Source: Rothia aerolata
GTDB taxonomy: Bacteria > Actinomycetota > Actinomycetes > Actinomycetales > Micrococcaceae
Direction of reading: 5' to 3'
Length of the DNA: 64,000 nucleotides
NCBI RefSeq assembly: GCF_014635585.1
Contig: NZ_BMDC01000003.1
Location: 124,001-188,000 of the forward strand
How positions within the stretch are numbered: position 1 is the first letter of the stretch; every line of letters starts with the position of its first letter. The translations under genes and the position numbers were made by a program. The notes under the pieces are model-generated. The model was not told the DNA's origin. It worked only from the letters and a program-made list of their open reading frames with translations, and searched no databases. Shown here piece after piece: positions 53,306 through 61,448 of the stretch.

Positions 53306-54796
53306 ATGGCTGAGAACGTTGAAACCACTGAGAGCTCTGAGAAGAAGCGCATTGTTGTTAATGCCTTTGATATGACCACCACCAGCCACCAGAGCTTTGG
53401 TACCTGGCGCCACCCCCGTAACCGTGCTGATGAGTACAACACCATTAAGTACTGGACTGATTTGGCCAAGGTCTGCGAGAAGGGCCTCTTTGATGCGGTC
53501 TTTATTGCCGATGTGGTGGGTGTTTACGATGTTTACAAAGATTCGGTAGCTCCGGTTCTGCGAGACGGCGCCCAGGTTCCTGTGGGCGATCCTTTCCTCC
53601 AGATTTCTGCAATGGCAGCTGTGACCGAGCATTTGGGCTTTGGCGTTACCGCCGCCGTCACCTATAACCAGCCCTACACCCTGGCCCGCTCTTACTCGAC
53701 TCTGGATCACCTGACCGGCGGTCGCGTGGGCTTCAACGTGGTGACCTCCTACTTACAGTCTGCTGCTGAGAACCAGGGTCTTCCCGGTCAGATTGAGCAT
53801 AATGAGCGCTATGAGATTGCAGACGAGTTCCTTGATGTGTGCTACAAGCTCTGGGAGGGCTCCTGGGAAGAAGGTTCCGTGCCGCGCGACCGCGAAAACG
53901 GAATCTTTGCTGACCCCGAGAAGATTCACCCCATTCTGCACAAGGGCAAGCATTTCCAGGTGCCGGGTATCGCCCTGTCTGAGCCCTCGCCCCAGCGCAC
54001 CCCGGTGATTTTCCAGGCGGGTGCTTCTTCCCGGGGCCAGGATTTCTCGGCCCAGCACGCTGAGGCTATCTTTATCACCGCCCTGCGCCCGCACCTGACC
54101 CGCTATCTGACCGACCGTATTCGCGACAAGGTGGAAAAGGCGGGCCGTAAGCGTGATGACGTAAAGATTCTTGCCATGCTCTCGGTGATTGTCGATGAAA
54201 CCGACGAGAAAGCACAGGCCAAGTTCGAAGAGTACAAGAAGTATCAGGATCTTGAGTCGTCCCAGGGCATTATCGGCGGCTGGTCTGGTGTTGACCTCTC
54301 TGAGTTTGATGAAGAAGAGGCTATTAAGTACGTCAAGACCGAGGCAATCCAGTCTTTCCTGACCCCCTTTACTATGATGGATCAGGAGAACGAGTGGACC
54401 CGCAAAGATATTGCCGCCCACTGCTCCACCGGTGGCATGGGCGAGGTGATTGTGGGTTCGCCGCAGACCGTTGCTGACGAGCTGGAACGCTGGGTTGATG
54501 AGGGCGGCCTTGACGGCATTAATCTCGCCTACCACGTTTCTCCCGGCTCTTTCGAGGACTTCGTGGAGTACGTCGTCCCCGAGCTACAGAAGCGCGGTCG
54601 CTACCGCACCGCCTACGAGGGTTCAACCCTGCGCGAGAACCTCTACGGTGAGGGTCATACCAGGGTGGACGACCGCCACCCCGCCGCCAAGTACCGCGGC
54701 GCCTACGTGGGTAAGCCCTCCGCGGCGGATACTCCCGCCCGTGACTTCCTGAAGCTAGCGACTGAGGCCTATGAGGCTGAGCTGGCTCAGCAGTAA
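53306..54796 (+). CDS. NtaA/SnaA/DmoA-type FMN-dependent monooxygenase
   Basis: A 496-residue bacterial-luciferase-like enzyme: 'VVNAFDMTTTSHQSFGTWRHP', 'FDAVFIADVVG', 'YSTLDHLTGGRVGFNVVTS', 'PVIFQAGASSRGQDFSAQHAEAIF' and 'GSPQTVADELERW'. This is the branch of nitrilotriacetate, dibenzothiophene-sulfone and dimethyl sulfide monooxygenases that use FMNH2. The SAM-IV riboswitch and the divergent ssuBAC importer suggest it releases sulfur from an imported organosulfur compound. AAAGGAT precedes the ATG at 53306. No flavin reductase is adjacent. Confidence 0.9.
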   Translation: MAENVETTESSEKKRIVVNAFDMTTTSHQSFGTWRHPRNRADEYNTIKYWTDLAKVCEKGLFDAVFIADVVGVYDVYKDSVAPVLRDGAQVPVGDPFLQISAMAAVTEHLGFGVTAAVTYNQPYTLARSYSTLDHLTGGRVGFNVVTSYLQSAAENQGLPGQIEHNERYEIADEFLDVCYKLWEGSWEEGSVPRDRENGIFADPEKIHPILHKGKHFQVPGIALSEPSPQRTPVIFQAGASSRGQDFSAQHAEAIFITALRPHLTRYLTDRIRDKVEKAGRKRDDVKILAMLSVIVDETDEKAQAKFEEYKKYQDLESSQGIIGGWSGVDLSEFDEEEAIKYVKTEAIQSFLTPFTMMDQENEWTRKDIAAHCSTGGMGEVIVGSPQTVADELERWVDEGGLDGINLAYHVSPGSFEDFVEYVVPELQKRGRYRTAYEGSTLRENLYGEGHTRVDDRHPAAKYRGAYVGKPSAADTPARDFLKLATEAYEAELAQQ

Positions 54797-54861
54797 AGAA
54801 TTGCGCCCCGTGTGCGAGGGCGCGTGTACGGTGTGTTCCGTGCGATTTTGAAAAAGTGAGG

Positions 54862-54912
54862 ACGGCGCTGCGGCGGCTTTCGCGAGTGAAAGTGGCCGGG
54901 GCGCCGTTTTTG
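54862..54912 (+). terminator. Terminator hairpin with U tract
   Basis: ACGGCGC pairs with GGCGCCGT, inner GGCTTTC with GAAAGTGGCC, then TTTTTG. It follows the monooxygenase gene. The opening GAGGACGGCGC recurs at 27908 and 50830. Confidence 0.75.
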
Positions 54913-54982
54913 TGCGCGATAACTAAGAGGGCTTAGTTTATGATGGGGTGTGCATCACACTAATGAAATGAGGTAATCCCCC

Positions 54983-55711
54983 ATGAAAACTCGCAAGTCT
55001 ATGGCAACTCTGGCAATTTTGCTTTCTGCCGGTTTTGGTGTTTCTGCATGTTCATCCGGCGGCGATTCTGCAAATTCCGGTGATTCTTCGAGCTCTCAGC
55101 AGGAGCAGCAGGGCATCACCGATGAGCAGAAGCAGCAGCTGGAGCCTGCTGTTCAGGACTATTACAAGGCCCTGGGCGAAATTTCCACTAACGATGCCGA
55201 GCCTAATCAAGAGCAGCAGGACGCTCTGGATGCCCTACAGAATTCTGAAGGGGGCACCATTGATGAAATCGTTTCTTCTATCGATGAGTCTATGAATGAC
55301 CAGCAGAAGAGCGACCTTCTCGATTTCTACAACCAGGTTCTGCCGCTGGATAAGGTAGACACCAGCGACCTCTCTGACTCCGAGAAGATTGTTGCGGGCA
55401 CCTTTATGGTCTACACCGTGGGCATGCTCGAAATGACCGAGCAGGACATGCCCGAGGTTTCCTCGGTAGACCTGGATAAGGTGGAGTTCGGTGAGGACGA
55501 CGCTACCATTCCCGCCTACGCCCTGGATATTAGCAACGGCGCCTCGGCTTCTGCTTCTGAGTCAGCTTCTGCCTCAGCTTCATCAGAGTCTATCGATGAG
55601 GCAAAGAAGAATGGCCAGTACGATGTCTTCAAGCTGGTGGATGGTCAGTGGAAGGTAGACGGCCGCACCATGCTCGATAAGTTCGATGTGCTGGTCAATC
55701 AGGGCCAGTAG
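54983..55711 (+). CDS. Lipoprotein of unknown function
   Basis: A 242-residue lipoprotein: signal then 'FGVSACSS' with Cys23 as lipidation site, a Ser/Gln-rich spacer, and a helical soluble domain ('LEPAVQDYYKALGEIST', 'DQQKSDLLDFYNQVLPLD', 'MVYTVGMLEMTEQDMPE'). A Ser/Ala run ('SASASESASASASSES') lies near 190. It ends 'GQWKVDGRTMLDKFDVLVNQ', similar in layout to the end of the lipoprotein at 6729, suggesting a small paralogous family. AGGTAATCCCCC precedes the ATG. Convergent with cls. Confidence 0.8.
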   Translation: MKTRKSMATLAILLSAGFGVSACSSGGDSANSGDSSSSQQEQQGITDEQKQQLEPAVQDYYKALGEISTNDAEPNQEQQDALDALQNSEGGTIDEIVSSIDESMNDQQKSDLLDFYNQVLPLDKVDTSDLSDSEKIVAGTFMVYTVGMLEMTEQDMPEVSSVDLDKVEFGEDDATIPAYALDISNGASASASESASASASSESIDEAKKNGQYDVFKLVDGQWKVDGRTMLDKFDVLVNQGQ

Positions 55712-55721
55712 ACCGCTGATT

Positions 55722-57209
55722 TTAGAGAAGCGATGACCACAGGCGGCAGAGGTTCTCTACGATCTTGACCCGGTTGGGGCGGTTGATCCATTCATCGTAA
55801 CTGAGGTTTTTTGACTCGGCGTAGTATTCTTCGGATACTGCGTCGAGTTCTTTAACCATGCCGTCGTCAAAAATAAAGGTGGAAACCTCTAGGTTCAGCG
55901 CGAAGGAGCGCGGATCCATGTTGGAGGAGCCGATGAAGGTGTAGCGGTCGTCCACAATCATGTACTTGGAGTGCAGCACGGTGGGGCCGGGGTACTGCTT
56001 AATTTTGACGCCGGCGGCCATGAGCTGTTCGTAGTAGGAGCGCTGGGCCATGTTGGGCAGAAACTGATCGCCCTTTTCGCAGACAATCAGGGTCACGTCA
56101 ATGTTTGACAGAGCTGCGGTGGTTAGCGCCTGGAGCAGGGTTTCTTCGGGGATGAAGTAGGGGGAACAGATCACGATGCGGTGCTCGGCGTTATAGATGA
56201 GGTAGTTGATGAGCCGCAGGTTGTTTTCAGTTTCAAAACCGGGCCCCGAGGGGATAATCTGCGCCAGCTGGCCGTCGTTGACGGCGGGAATGCTGGTGTT
56301 GATTTCTGAGAGGGGCAGCTCTTTGGACTCCGAGTACCAGTCAGAGATAAAGACAGCGTTGAGCTCGTCTACCACGGGGCCGGTGACGGAGAAGGTGAGG
56401 TCTTTCCAAAGCAGGCCCTTCTTGATGTTTGACTTCAGATCGTAGCTGGCGTCAATGGCGTTCTGGGAGCCGGAGAAAGCCACGCGGCCATCGACCACCA
56501 GGATTTTGCGGTGGTTGCGCAGATCGGGGCGCTGCCACTGGCCCCGCCAGAATTTCAGGGGCAGCATGAGGTACCATTTAATAGACGATTCGTTGAGCCG
56601 CTTGCAGAGCTGTTTGAAGGTGGGGTACTTGCGGGAGCCGATGTGGTCGAGCAGAACCCTTACTTCCACGCCTCGTTCGGCGGCGGCAAAGATGGAGTCC
56701 CAGAGAGGCTCTGAGGCGCCGTTGTAGGCGGTGATGTAGAACTCGAAGTGAACGTAGCTCTCGGCCTTATCGATTTCCCGTGCCATTTCGAGCATGGCCT
56801 GGTGGTTGTCTTTGTGCAGAGTGAACTGGTTGCCGCCCACCAGGGGCAGGGCGCCCAGCCTGTAGTTGAGGTTTGCCGCTACCCGGGCGGGCTCGGTGAG
56901 TTTGATGTGCTGACCCAGTACGGGGTGGGCCTTGAGGTCATCGGAATAGTCGATGGTATTGCGAATCATCTCGTTCATGGCGCGCTGGCGGGCACGGCGG
57001 TGCTTGGGTAGGTGCGATGAGCCGAAGAAAAGAAAGGCGATAAATCCCACGTAGGGCACCAGGAAAATCGCCATGAGCCAGCCCAGGGCAACCACGGGTT
57101 TGCGGTTGTAGGGCAACCAGCAGATGGCGATAATGCGGATGATGATATCCACAATAAAAAGCGTGAGCTGGAGCCAGTTGGGTAAGTGGGCGGCATTGAG
57201 AAAGTTCAC
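55722..57209 (-). CDS. cls: Cardiolipin synthase
   Basis: A 495-residue phospholipase-D superfamily enzyme with two N-terminal helices (8-28, 38-62) and two HKD motifs: 'HRKILVVDGRVAFSGSQN' and 'HSKYMIVDDRYTFIGSSN'. It condenses phosphatidylglycerol to cardiolipin at the membrane. Length and layout fit bacterial Cls. It ends 10 bp from the convergent lipoprotein gene; the 94 bp upstream is shared with a divergent TetR gene. Confidence 0.94.
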   Translation of the reverse strand: MNFLNAAHLPNWLQLTLFIVDIIIRIIAICWLPYNRKPVVALGWLMAIFLVPYVGFIAFLFFGSSHLPKHRRARQRAMNEMIRNTIDYSDDLKAHPVLGQHIKLTEPARVAANLNYRLGALPLVGGNQFTLHKDNHQAMLEMAREIDKAESYVHFEFYITAYNGASEPLWDSIFAAAERGVEVRVLLDHIGSRKYPTFKQLCKRLNESSIKWYLMLPLKFWRGQWQRPDLRNHRKILVVDGRVAFSGSQNAIDASYDLKSNIKKGLLWKDLTFSVTGPVVDELNAVFISDWYSESKELPLSEINTSIPAVNDGQLAQIIPSGPGFETENNLRLINYLIYNAEHRIVICSPYFIPEETLLQALTTAALSNIDVTLIVCEKGDQFLPNMAQRSYYEQLMAAGVKIKQYPGPTVLHSKYMIVDDRYTFIGSSNMDPRSFALNLEVSTFIFDDGMVKELDAVSEEYYAESKNLSYDEWINRPNRVKIVENLCRLWSSLL

Positions 57210-57303
57210 CCATTAAGTCTATAGAAAATTGCCTCTGATGAGGGCGTGAGGACTAGCACTGTTGCAGGCGTGCATTTTTTCACCGAGTGCATAAAATGAA
57301 GGT

Positions 57304-57966
57304 ATGAGTGAAATTGACTATGCTCCCTCTCTGCGCGAGCGCCGCAAGGAGCGCACCTGGAATGCCATTCATCAGGCAGCGGCAACCCTGATGGAAACCA
57401 AGGGTTTACGGGGCACCAAGATTGATGAGATTACCGAGATGGCCGGTGTCTCTCAGCGCACCTTCTTCAACTACTTTGCGTCTAAGGAAGACGCGATTTT
57501 GGGCTTTAGGGAGCCGACGGTGAGCGCCCAGATGCTAGAGGCCGATAGCAAGCGGCAGAACACCTATATTTTTGAGCGCATTACGCATCTGATGCTGGAC
57601 ATGGTGTTAGAGACCATTCCCGAGGGTAAGTACAGCGACTACCGCAAGCTCGCCCGCGAGTACTCGGTGTTTCAGGAGCGCTCGAAGCGGCACATTATGC
57701 ACTGCGAGACCGTGCTCCAGGATTTTCTGCTGACTATCGACTGGAAAACCTTCAATGCCCAGGGCCGCAAGGGTGCTTTCACCTTTCTGCCCGAGGGTGT
57801 GGAGCTGAGTGAGGATGCCGCTACCCGGGCTAAGACCGCGGTGCTGATTGCTGCCGCGGTGCTGCAGTTCATGAACTTTTCGGCGGGCCTGCCGGATTTG
57901 AGGCAGCGTCAAAAGCTGATTTCTGAGGCGGTCAAGACTTTCCAGTACCTGCTGAGGGATGAGTGA
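57304..57966 (+). CDS. TetR-family regulator
   Basis: A 220-residue regulator: N-terminal helix-turn-helix ('GTKIDEITEMAGVSQRTFFNYFASKEDAILGF', 28-60) with a variable helical C-terminal domain whose ligand cannot be predicted. It is divergent from cls, so cls is a possible target, but no symmetric operator is evident in the 94 bp between. Confidence 0.9.
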   Translation: MSEIDYAPSLRERRKERTWNAIHQAAATLMETKGLRGTKIDEITEMAGVSQRTFFNYFASKEDAILGFREPTVSAQMLEADSKRQNTYIFERITHLMLDMVLETIPEGKYSDYRKLAREYSVFQERSKRHIMHCETVLQDFLLTIDWKTFNAQGRKGAFTFLPEGVELSEDAATRAKTAVLIAAAVLQFMNFSAGLPDLRQRQKLISEAVKTFQYLLRDE

Positions 57967-57974
57967 GAGGCTAG

Positions 57975-58110
57975 CTTCAAGGCGTAAAGCGACCGCCCGA
58001 GAGGGGCAGCCAACTGGCATCGGGATGAAGCGACACGGGTGCGAGCTTGCGAGCACTCAGGAGTGAGCGGAATCGCGAAGCGTGCGTTTAAGGGAGGTTG
58101 GCCAGCGCGC
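57975..58110 (+). repeat. Large repeat family E, copy 1
   Basis: AAGGCGTAAAGCGAC, then GGGGCAGCCAACTGGCATCGGG, a 55 bp middle, then GCGTTTAAGGGAGGTTGGCC. The same blocks in the opposite orientation and with a shorter middle lie at 63605-63690. GGCAGCCAACT and AGGTTGGCC allow a hairpin. Confidence 0.75.
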
Positions 58111-58236
58111 TCAGGCTGGATAACCTCACCTTATGAGCAGGCTTCCTAGGCTACTCACAGGGTAATCAGCTTTGTTTGGTGTGCCTGAAAGAATAGGCTG
58201 AGAGGGCATACTGTTCTATTTCAAGGGAGCGTTTCA

Positions 58237-59199
58237 ATGAAGATTCTTGCACCGAACATTATTAGCCTGGACGAATCTAAGCTGGGCCTTACCACCGACG
58301 ACACCGTGGTGCTCTACGACCCCACCCAGCCTATTGCTGAGGCTGATACCGATGCGGATGTGCTGATTTCTTGGGGTAATACGAATGATCAGTTGAAGGA
58401 CGCCGCCTCTCGGCTGAATCGCGTGCAGCTGGTTCAGGCTCTGCTGGCTGGGCCTGACCAGGCGCGGGCTGCGGGTTTCCGCGAGGAGGCAATCATTGCC
58501 TCAGGTAGCGGTCTGCACTCTGTGACCGTGGCGGAGCACGCCCTGGCGCTGACCCTGAACCTGGTGCGCTTTCTGCCGACCCTGGCCGATGCCCAGGATG
58601 AATCACGCTGGGCTTCTGAGCTGGGGGATGAGCAGGAGTTGCACCCCGAGAACCAGGTGACCACTCTACTTGACGCTCGTGTTCTGATTTGGGGCTTTGG
58701 TTCGATTGGTCAGGCGATGGCTCGACTCTTCACTGCTTTTGGCGCGCAGGTTACCGGTATTGCCCGCTCTGCCGGTGAGCGCGCTGGCTACCCGGTGATT
58801 ACCGAAGACCAGTTGCCCGACTACCTGCCGAGCACCGACGTCCTGGTGATGGTGCTGCCCGCCAGCGACGAAACCAAGGGCGTTCTCAACGCCTCAATTC
58901 TGGAGCAGTTGCCCAACCGCGCCTACCTGATTAACGTGGGTCGTGGTGTGAGCGTTAATGAAGCCGACCTCATTGCGGCTCTGGAAGAGGGACATATTGC
59001 CGGCGCTGCCATTGACGTTGCCTCGCAGCAACCCCTGCCCGCTGATAACCCTCTCTGGGGCGCTAAGAACCTGGTGATTACTCCCCATGCTGCCGGTGGT
59101 CGCCCGGTCAATCCCGAGGAATTGATTGCCCACAACCTGCAGGCCTTGCGCGATGAAAACGCCGGTGAAAAGGCTGACTGGCGCAATAAAATGAACTAG
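58237..59199 (+). CDS. D-isomer 2-hydroxyacid dehydrogenase-like protein with Gln at the catalytic Glu position
   Basis: A 320-residue NAD-binding enzyme of the PGDH/GyaR family: 'LIWGFGSIGQAMARLF' (GxGxxG), 'NVGRGVSVNE' with Arg236 and 'ITPHAAGG' with His284. The third catalytic residue, normally Glu in a 'DVFxxEPLP' motif, is Gln265 in 'DVASQQPLP'. The Glu normally raises the His pKa, so activity may be changed or lost. Length is typical. It is preceded by repeat E1 and ended by a strong terminator. Confidence 0.85.
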   Translation: MKILAPNIISLDESKLGLTTDDTVVLYDPTQPIAEADTDADVLISWGNTNDQLKDAASRLNRVQLVQALLAGPDQARAAGFREEAIIASGSGLHSVTVAEHALALTLNLVRFLPTLADAQDESRWASELGDEQELHPENQVTTLLDARVLIWGFGSIGQAMARLFTAFGAQVTGIARSAGERAGYPVITEDQLPDYLPSTDVLVMVLPASDETKGVLNASILEQLPNRAYLINVGRGVSVNEADLIAALEEGHIAGAAIDVASQQPLPADNPLWGAKNLVITPHAAGGRPVNPEELIAHNLQALRDENAGEKADWRNKMN

Positions 59200-59224
59200 A
59201 AAGGCGATTCCGAGCAATCATTAT

Positions 59225-59258
59225 AAATGCGAACCCCTGGTGGGGTTCGCATTTTTTG
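59225..59258 (+). terminator. Rho-independent terminator
   Basis: AAATGCGAACCCC and complement, 13 bp perfect stem, loop TGGT, then a run of six T. It ends the dehydrogenase transcript. Confidence 0.93.
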
Positions 59259-59445
59259 TATCTCGGTTTGTTCTTTACGCTCGCCCGGTATTGCAGGGCA
59301 CCCTTGCTTGCTTCGCTGTGACCGGGGCTATAGAATTTCCTCAAACCTAAGTGACTGTGCTCACTTGAGGGGATAAAAGTTGAATAGCCCAGAAGGCAGA
59401 CACACATGAGACACACAAGCAAGAAACGCGCTGAGGAGGGGCACC

Positions 59446-60429
59446 GTGGCTAGGTACTTGCTCAAGCGCATTGTGACCTACCTGGTCATGATTTTTCTGG
59501 TGACCACCGCGGGCTACTTCCTGGCGGTCAAAACCATGAACCCCGCTCTTTTGGAGCAGGAGCGAATCCCTCGCCCCACAGACGAGCAGATTCAGCAGAA
59601 CTTTGCTTCGCTGGGGCTTGACCCGCAGATGAGCGCCTGGGATCGCTATGTGCAGTGGCTTTCCAACATTGTCTTGCACTGGGATTGGGGCCGGTCGCCC
59701 AACGGCGCTTATATCAACAGCGAGTTTGGTCAGCGTATCTGGGTCTCTACCAGGCTGTTTCTGGCGGCGGTGATTCTCTCCCTCATCATCGGCGTCATTC
59801 TGGGCGTTATTTCAGCAGCCCGCCAGTACAAGGTATCTGACCGCCTGATTACCGGCTATTCCTACCTGGTGTACATCATTCCCGCCCCCATCGGCTACTT
59901 CCTGGTGCAGCTGGGTGCGGTGGCTATCAACCAGATGGCGGGGGAACGAATCTTCTACGTGACGGGCATATCCTCGCCCGGGGTGGCACCGGGGTGGCCC
60001 ACCGTCGTCGATATGGCGGCGCACTACCTGGTTCCCACCTTCTGTATCACCATCATGTCCTGGGGCGGCTACCAGATTGCCCAGCGCCAGTACCTGCTCG
60101 ATAACGTCAATGCCGACTTTGTGCGCACTGCCCGGGCTAAGGGCTTGACCCGTAACCAGGCGATTTCCCGCCACGCCCTGCGAGTGTCTTTCATTCCGGT
60201 GGCGCAGTCCATTGCTTTTACCATTCCCAGTATCTTTGCCGGCGGCTTCTTCGCGGAGGCAATTTTTGCCTGGCCCGGTATTGGCCTCTGGTCGCTGGAA
60301 GCAATTGGTAAACAGGATGTTAACGCGGCAACAGCAACCCTGGCCTACGGTGCCGTGCTCTTTGCGGTGGGTGCAATTATCGCCGATATTGCAACCACTA
60401 TCGTTGACCCGCGAGTGAGGATTCAGTAA
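59446..60429 (+). CDS. Oligopeptide/dipeptide ABC transporter permease (OppB/DppB type)
   Basis: A 327-residue permease: N-terminal 'MARYLLKRIVTYLVMIFLVTT' helix, six helices in all, and the coupling loop 'FVRTARAKGLTRNQAISRHALR', ending 'VDPRVR'. GTG start with GAGGAGGG 5 nt upstream. First gene of the opp operon; its stop overlaps oppC (TAATG). An imperfect AAGTGA/TCACTT repeat at 59348-59365 may be an operator. Confidence 0.93.
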   Translation: MARYLLKRIVTYLVMIFLVTTAGYFLAVKTMNPALLEQERIPRPTDEQIQQNFASLGLDPQMSAWDRYVQWLSNIVLHWDWGRSPNGAYINSEFGQRIWVSTRLFLAAVILSLIIGVILGVISAARQYKVSDRLITGYSYLVYIIPAPIGYFLVQLGAVAINQMAGERIFYVTGISSPGVAPGWPTVVDMAAHYLVPTFCITIMSWGGYQIAQRQYLLDNVNADFVRTARAKGLTRNQAISRHALRVSFIPVAQSIAFTIPSIFAGGFFAEAIFAWPGIGLWSLEAIGKQDVNAATATLAYGAVLFAVGAIIADIATTIVDPRVRIQ

Positions 60430-61448
60430 TGACTGTGGCTCCCGATGCAGAACACAATGCGGCTCCTCCTCGTGAGTCGAGCCCCGAGACTCCGCTGGGG
60501 CTCAGCGATGAACAGCTGGCCCAGCCCGATTTCAAGATCATCAATAAATCCGCCATTATCACCCGCCGCTTCTTCCGCAACAAGACAGCGGTGGTGGGTC
60601 TGGTCATCTTTATTCTGATGGGCCTCTTTGGTCTCTTTGGCGGCTTTATTTCTCGGTGGGATACCAACACTATTGACCCGCTCTGGATGGCCACCGGCCC
60701 CAGTGCCGAGCACTGGTTCGGCACCACCAGTGCCGGTACTGACCTCTACGCCCAGGCGGTAGAGGGCGTGCGCACCTCTATGGCAATCGGCTTGATTGTG
60801 GGTGGCCTGACCGTGCTGATCTCAGCCATGTACGGCTGCGCTATGGCCTACTTTGGCGGCAAGATAGACGCGGTCATGCTCTTCATTCTGGAAACCATGA
60901 TTATGGTTCCCAACATTCTGATTGTGGCAATCGTTATTAACGGTAATGCTGGCAAGCAGATTCGAGAGGCGCTACCGGGCTGGCTGATTCTGACCATCGT
61001 GCTGTTGATTTTCAACTGGATGTATGACGCCCGCGTGATTCGTTCAATGTCTATGTCCCTGATTCAGCGGGACTACGTGAAGGCGGCGCGGTACATGGGC
61101 GTTGGCTCCATGAAAATCGTCTGGCGGCACCTGATTCCCAACATCGGCTCCCTGCTGGTGCTGAACTTTACCCGCGGTATTACCGCAGCAATTCTTTCCG
61201 AGGTCGCCTTTACTTTCATCGGCATTGGCGTCAAGTACCCCAACTACTCGCTGGGTTCGCTGATTGCCCAGGCATCGAGCCAGATTAATACCCTGCCCTG
61301 GATGTTCTGGATTCCCATGATTCTGTTCTTCCTGCTGGTAGCTCCGCTATCGATGATGAACGACGGCCTGCGCGATGCCTTTGACCCAACCTCTCTCTCG
61401 GTGGGTAAGGCGAAGAAGAAAAATAAGAAGGGTAGGGCAAAGAAGTGA
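60429..61448 (+). CDS. Oligopeptide/dipeptide ABC transporter permease (OppC/DppC type)
   Basis: A 339-residue permease with the 55-residue cytoplasmic N-terminus usual for OppC, 'RFFRNKTAVVGLVIF', 'HWFGTTSAGTDLYAQAVEG', and the coupling loop 'YVKAARYMGVGSMKIVWRHLIPN'. It ends in a Lys-rich tail. It overlaps both neighbours (1 bp and 4 bp). Confidence 0.93.
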   Translation: MTVAPDAEHNAAPPRESSPETPLGLSDEQLAQPDFKIINKSAIITRRFFRNKTAVVGLVIFILMGLFGLFGGFISRWDTNTIDPLWMATGPSAEHWFGTTSAGTDLYAQAVEGVRTSMAIGLIVGGLTVLISAMYGCAMAYFGGKIDAVMLFILETMIMVPNILIVAIVINGNAGKQIREALPGWLILTIVLLIFNWMYDARVIRSMSMSLIQRDYVKAARYMGVGSMKIVWRHLIPNIGSLLVLNFTRGITAAILSEVAFTFIGIGVKYPNYSLGSLIAQASSQINTLPWMFWIPMILFFLLVAPLSMMNDGLRDAFDPTSLSVGKAKKKNKKGRAKK

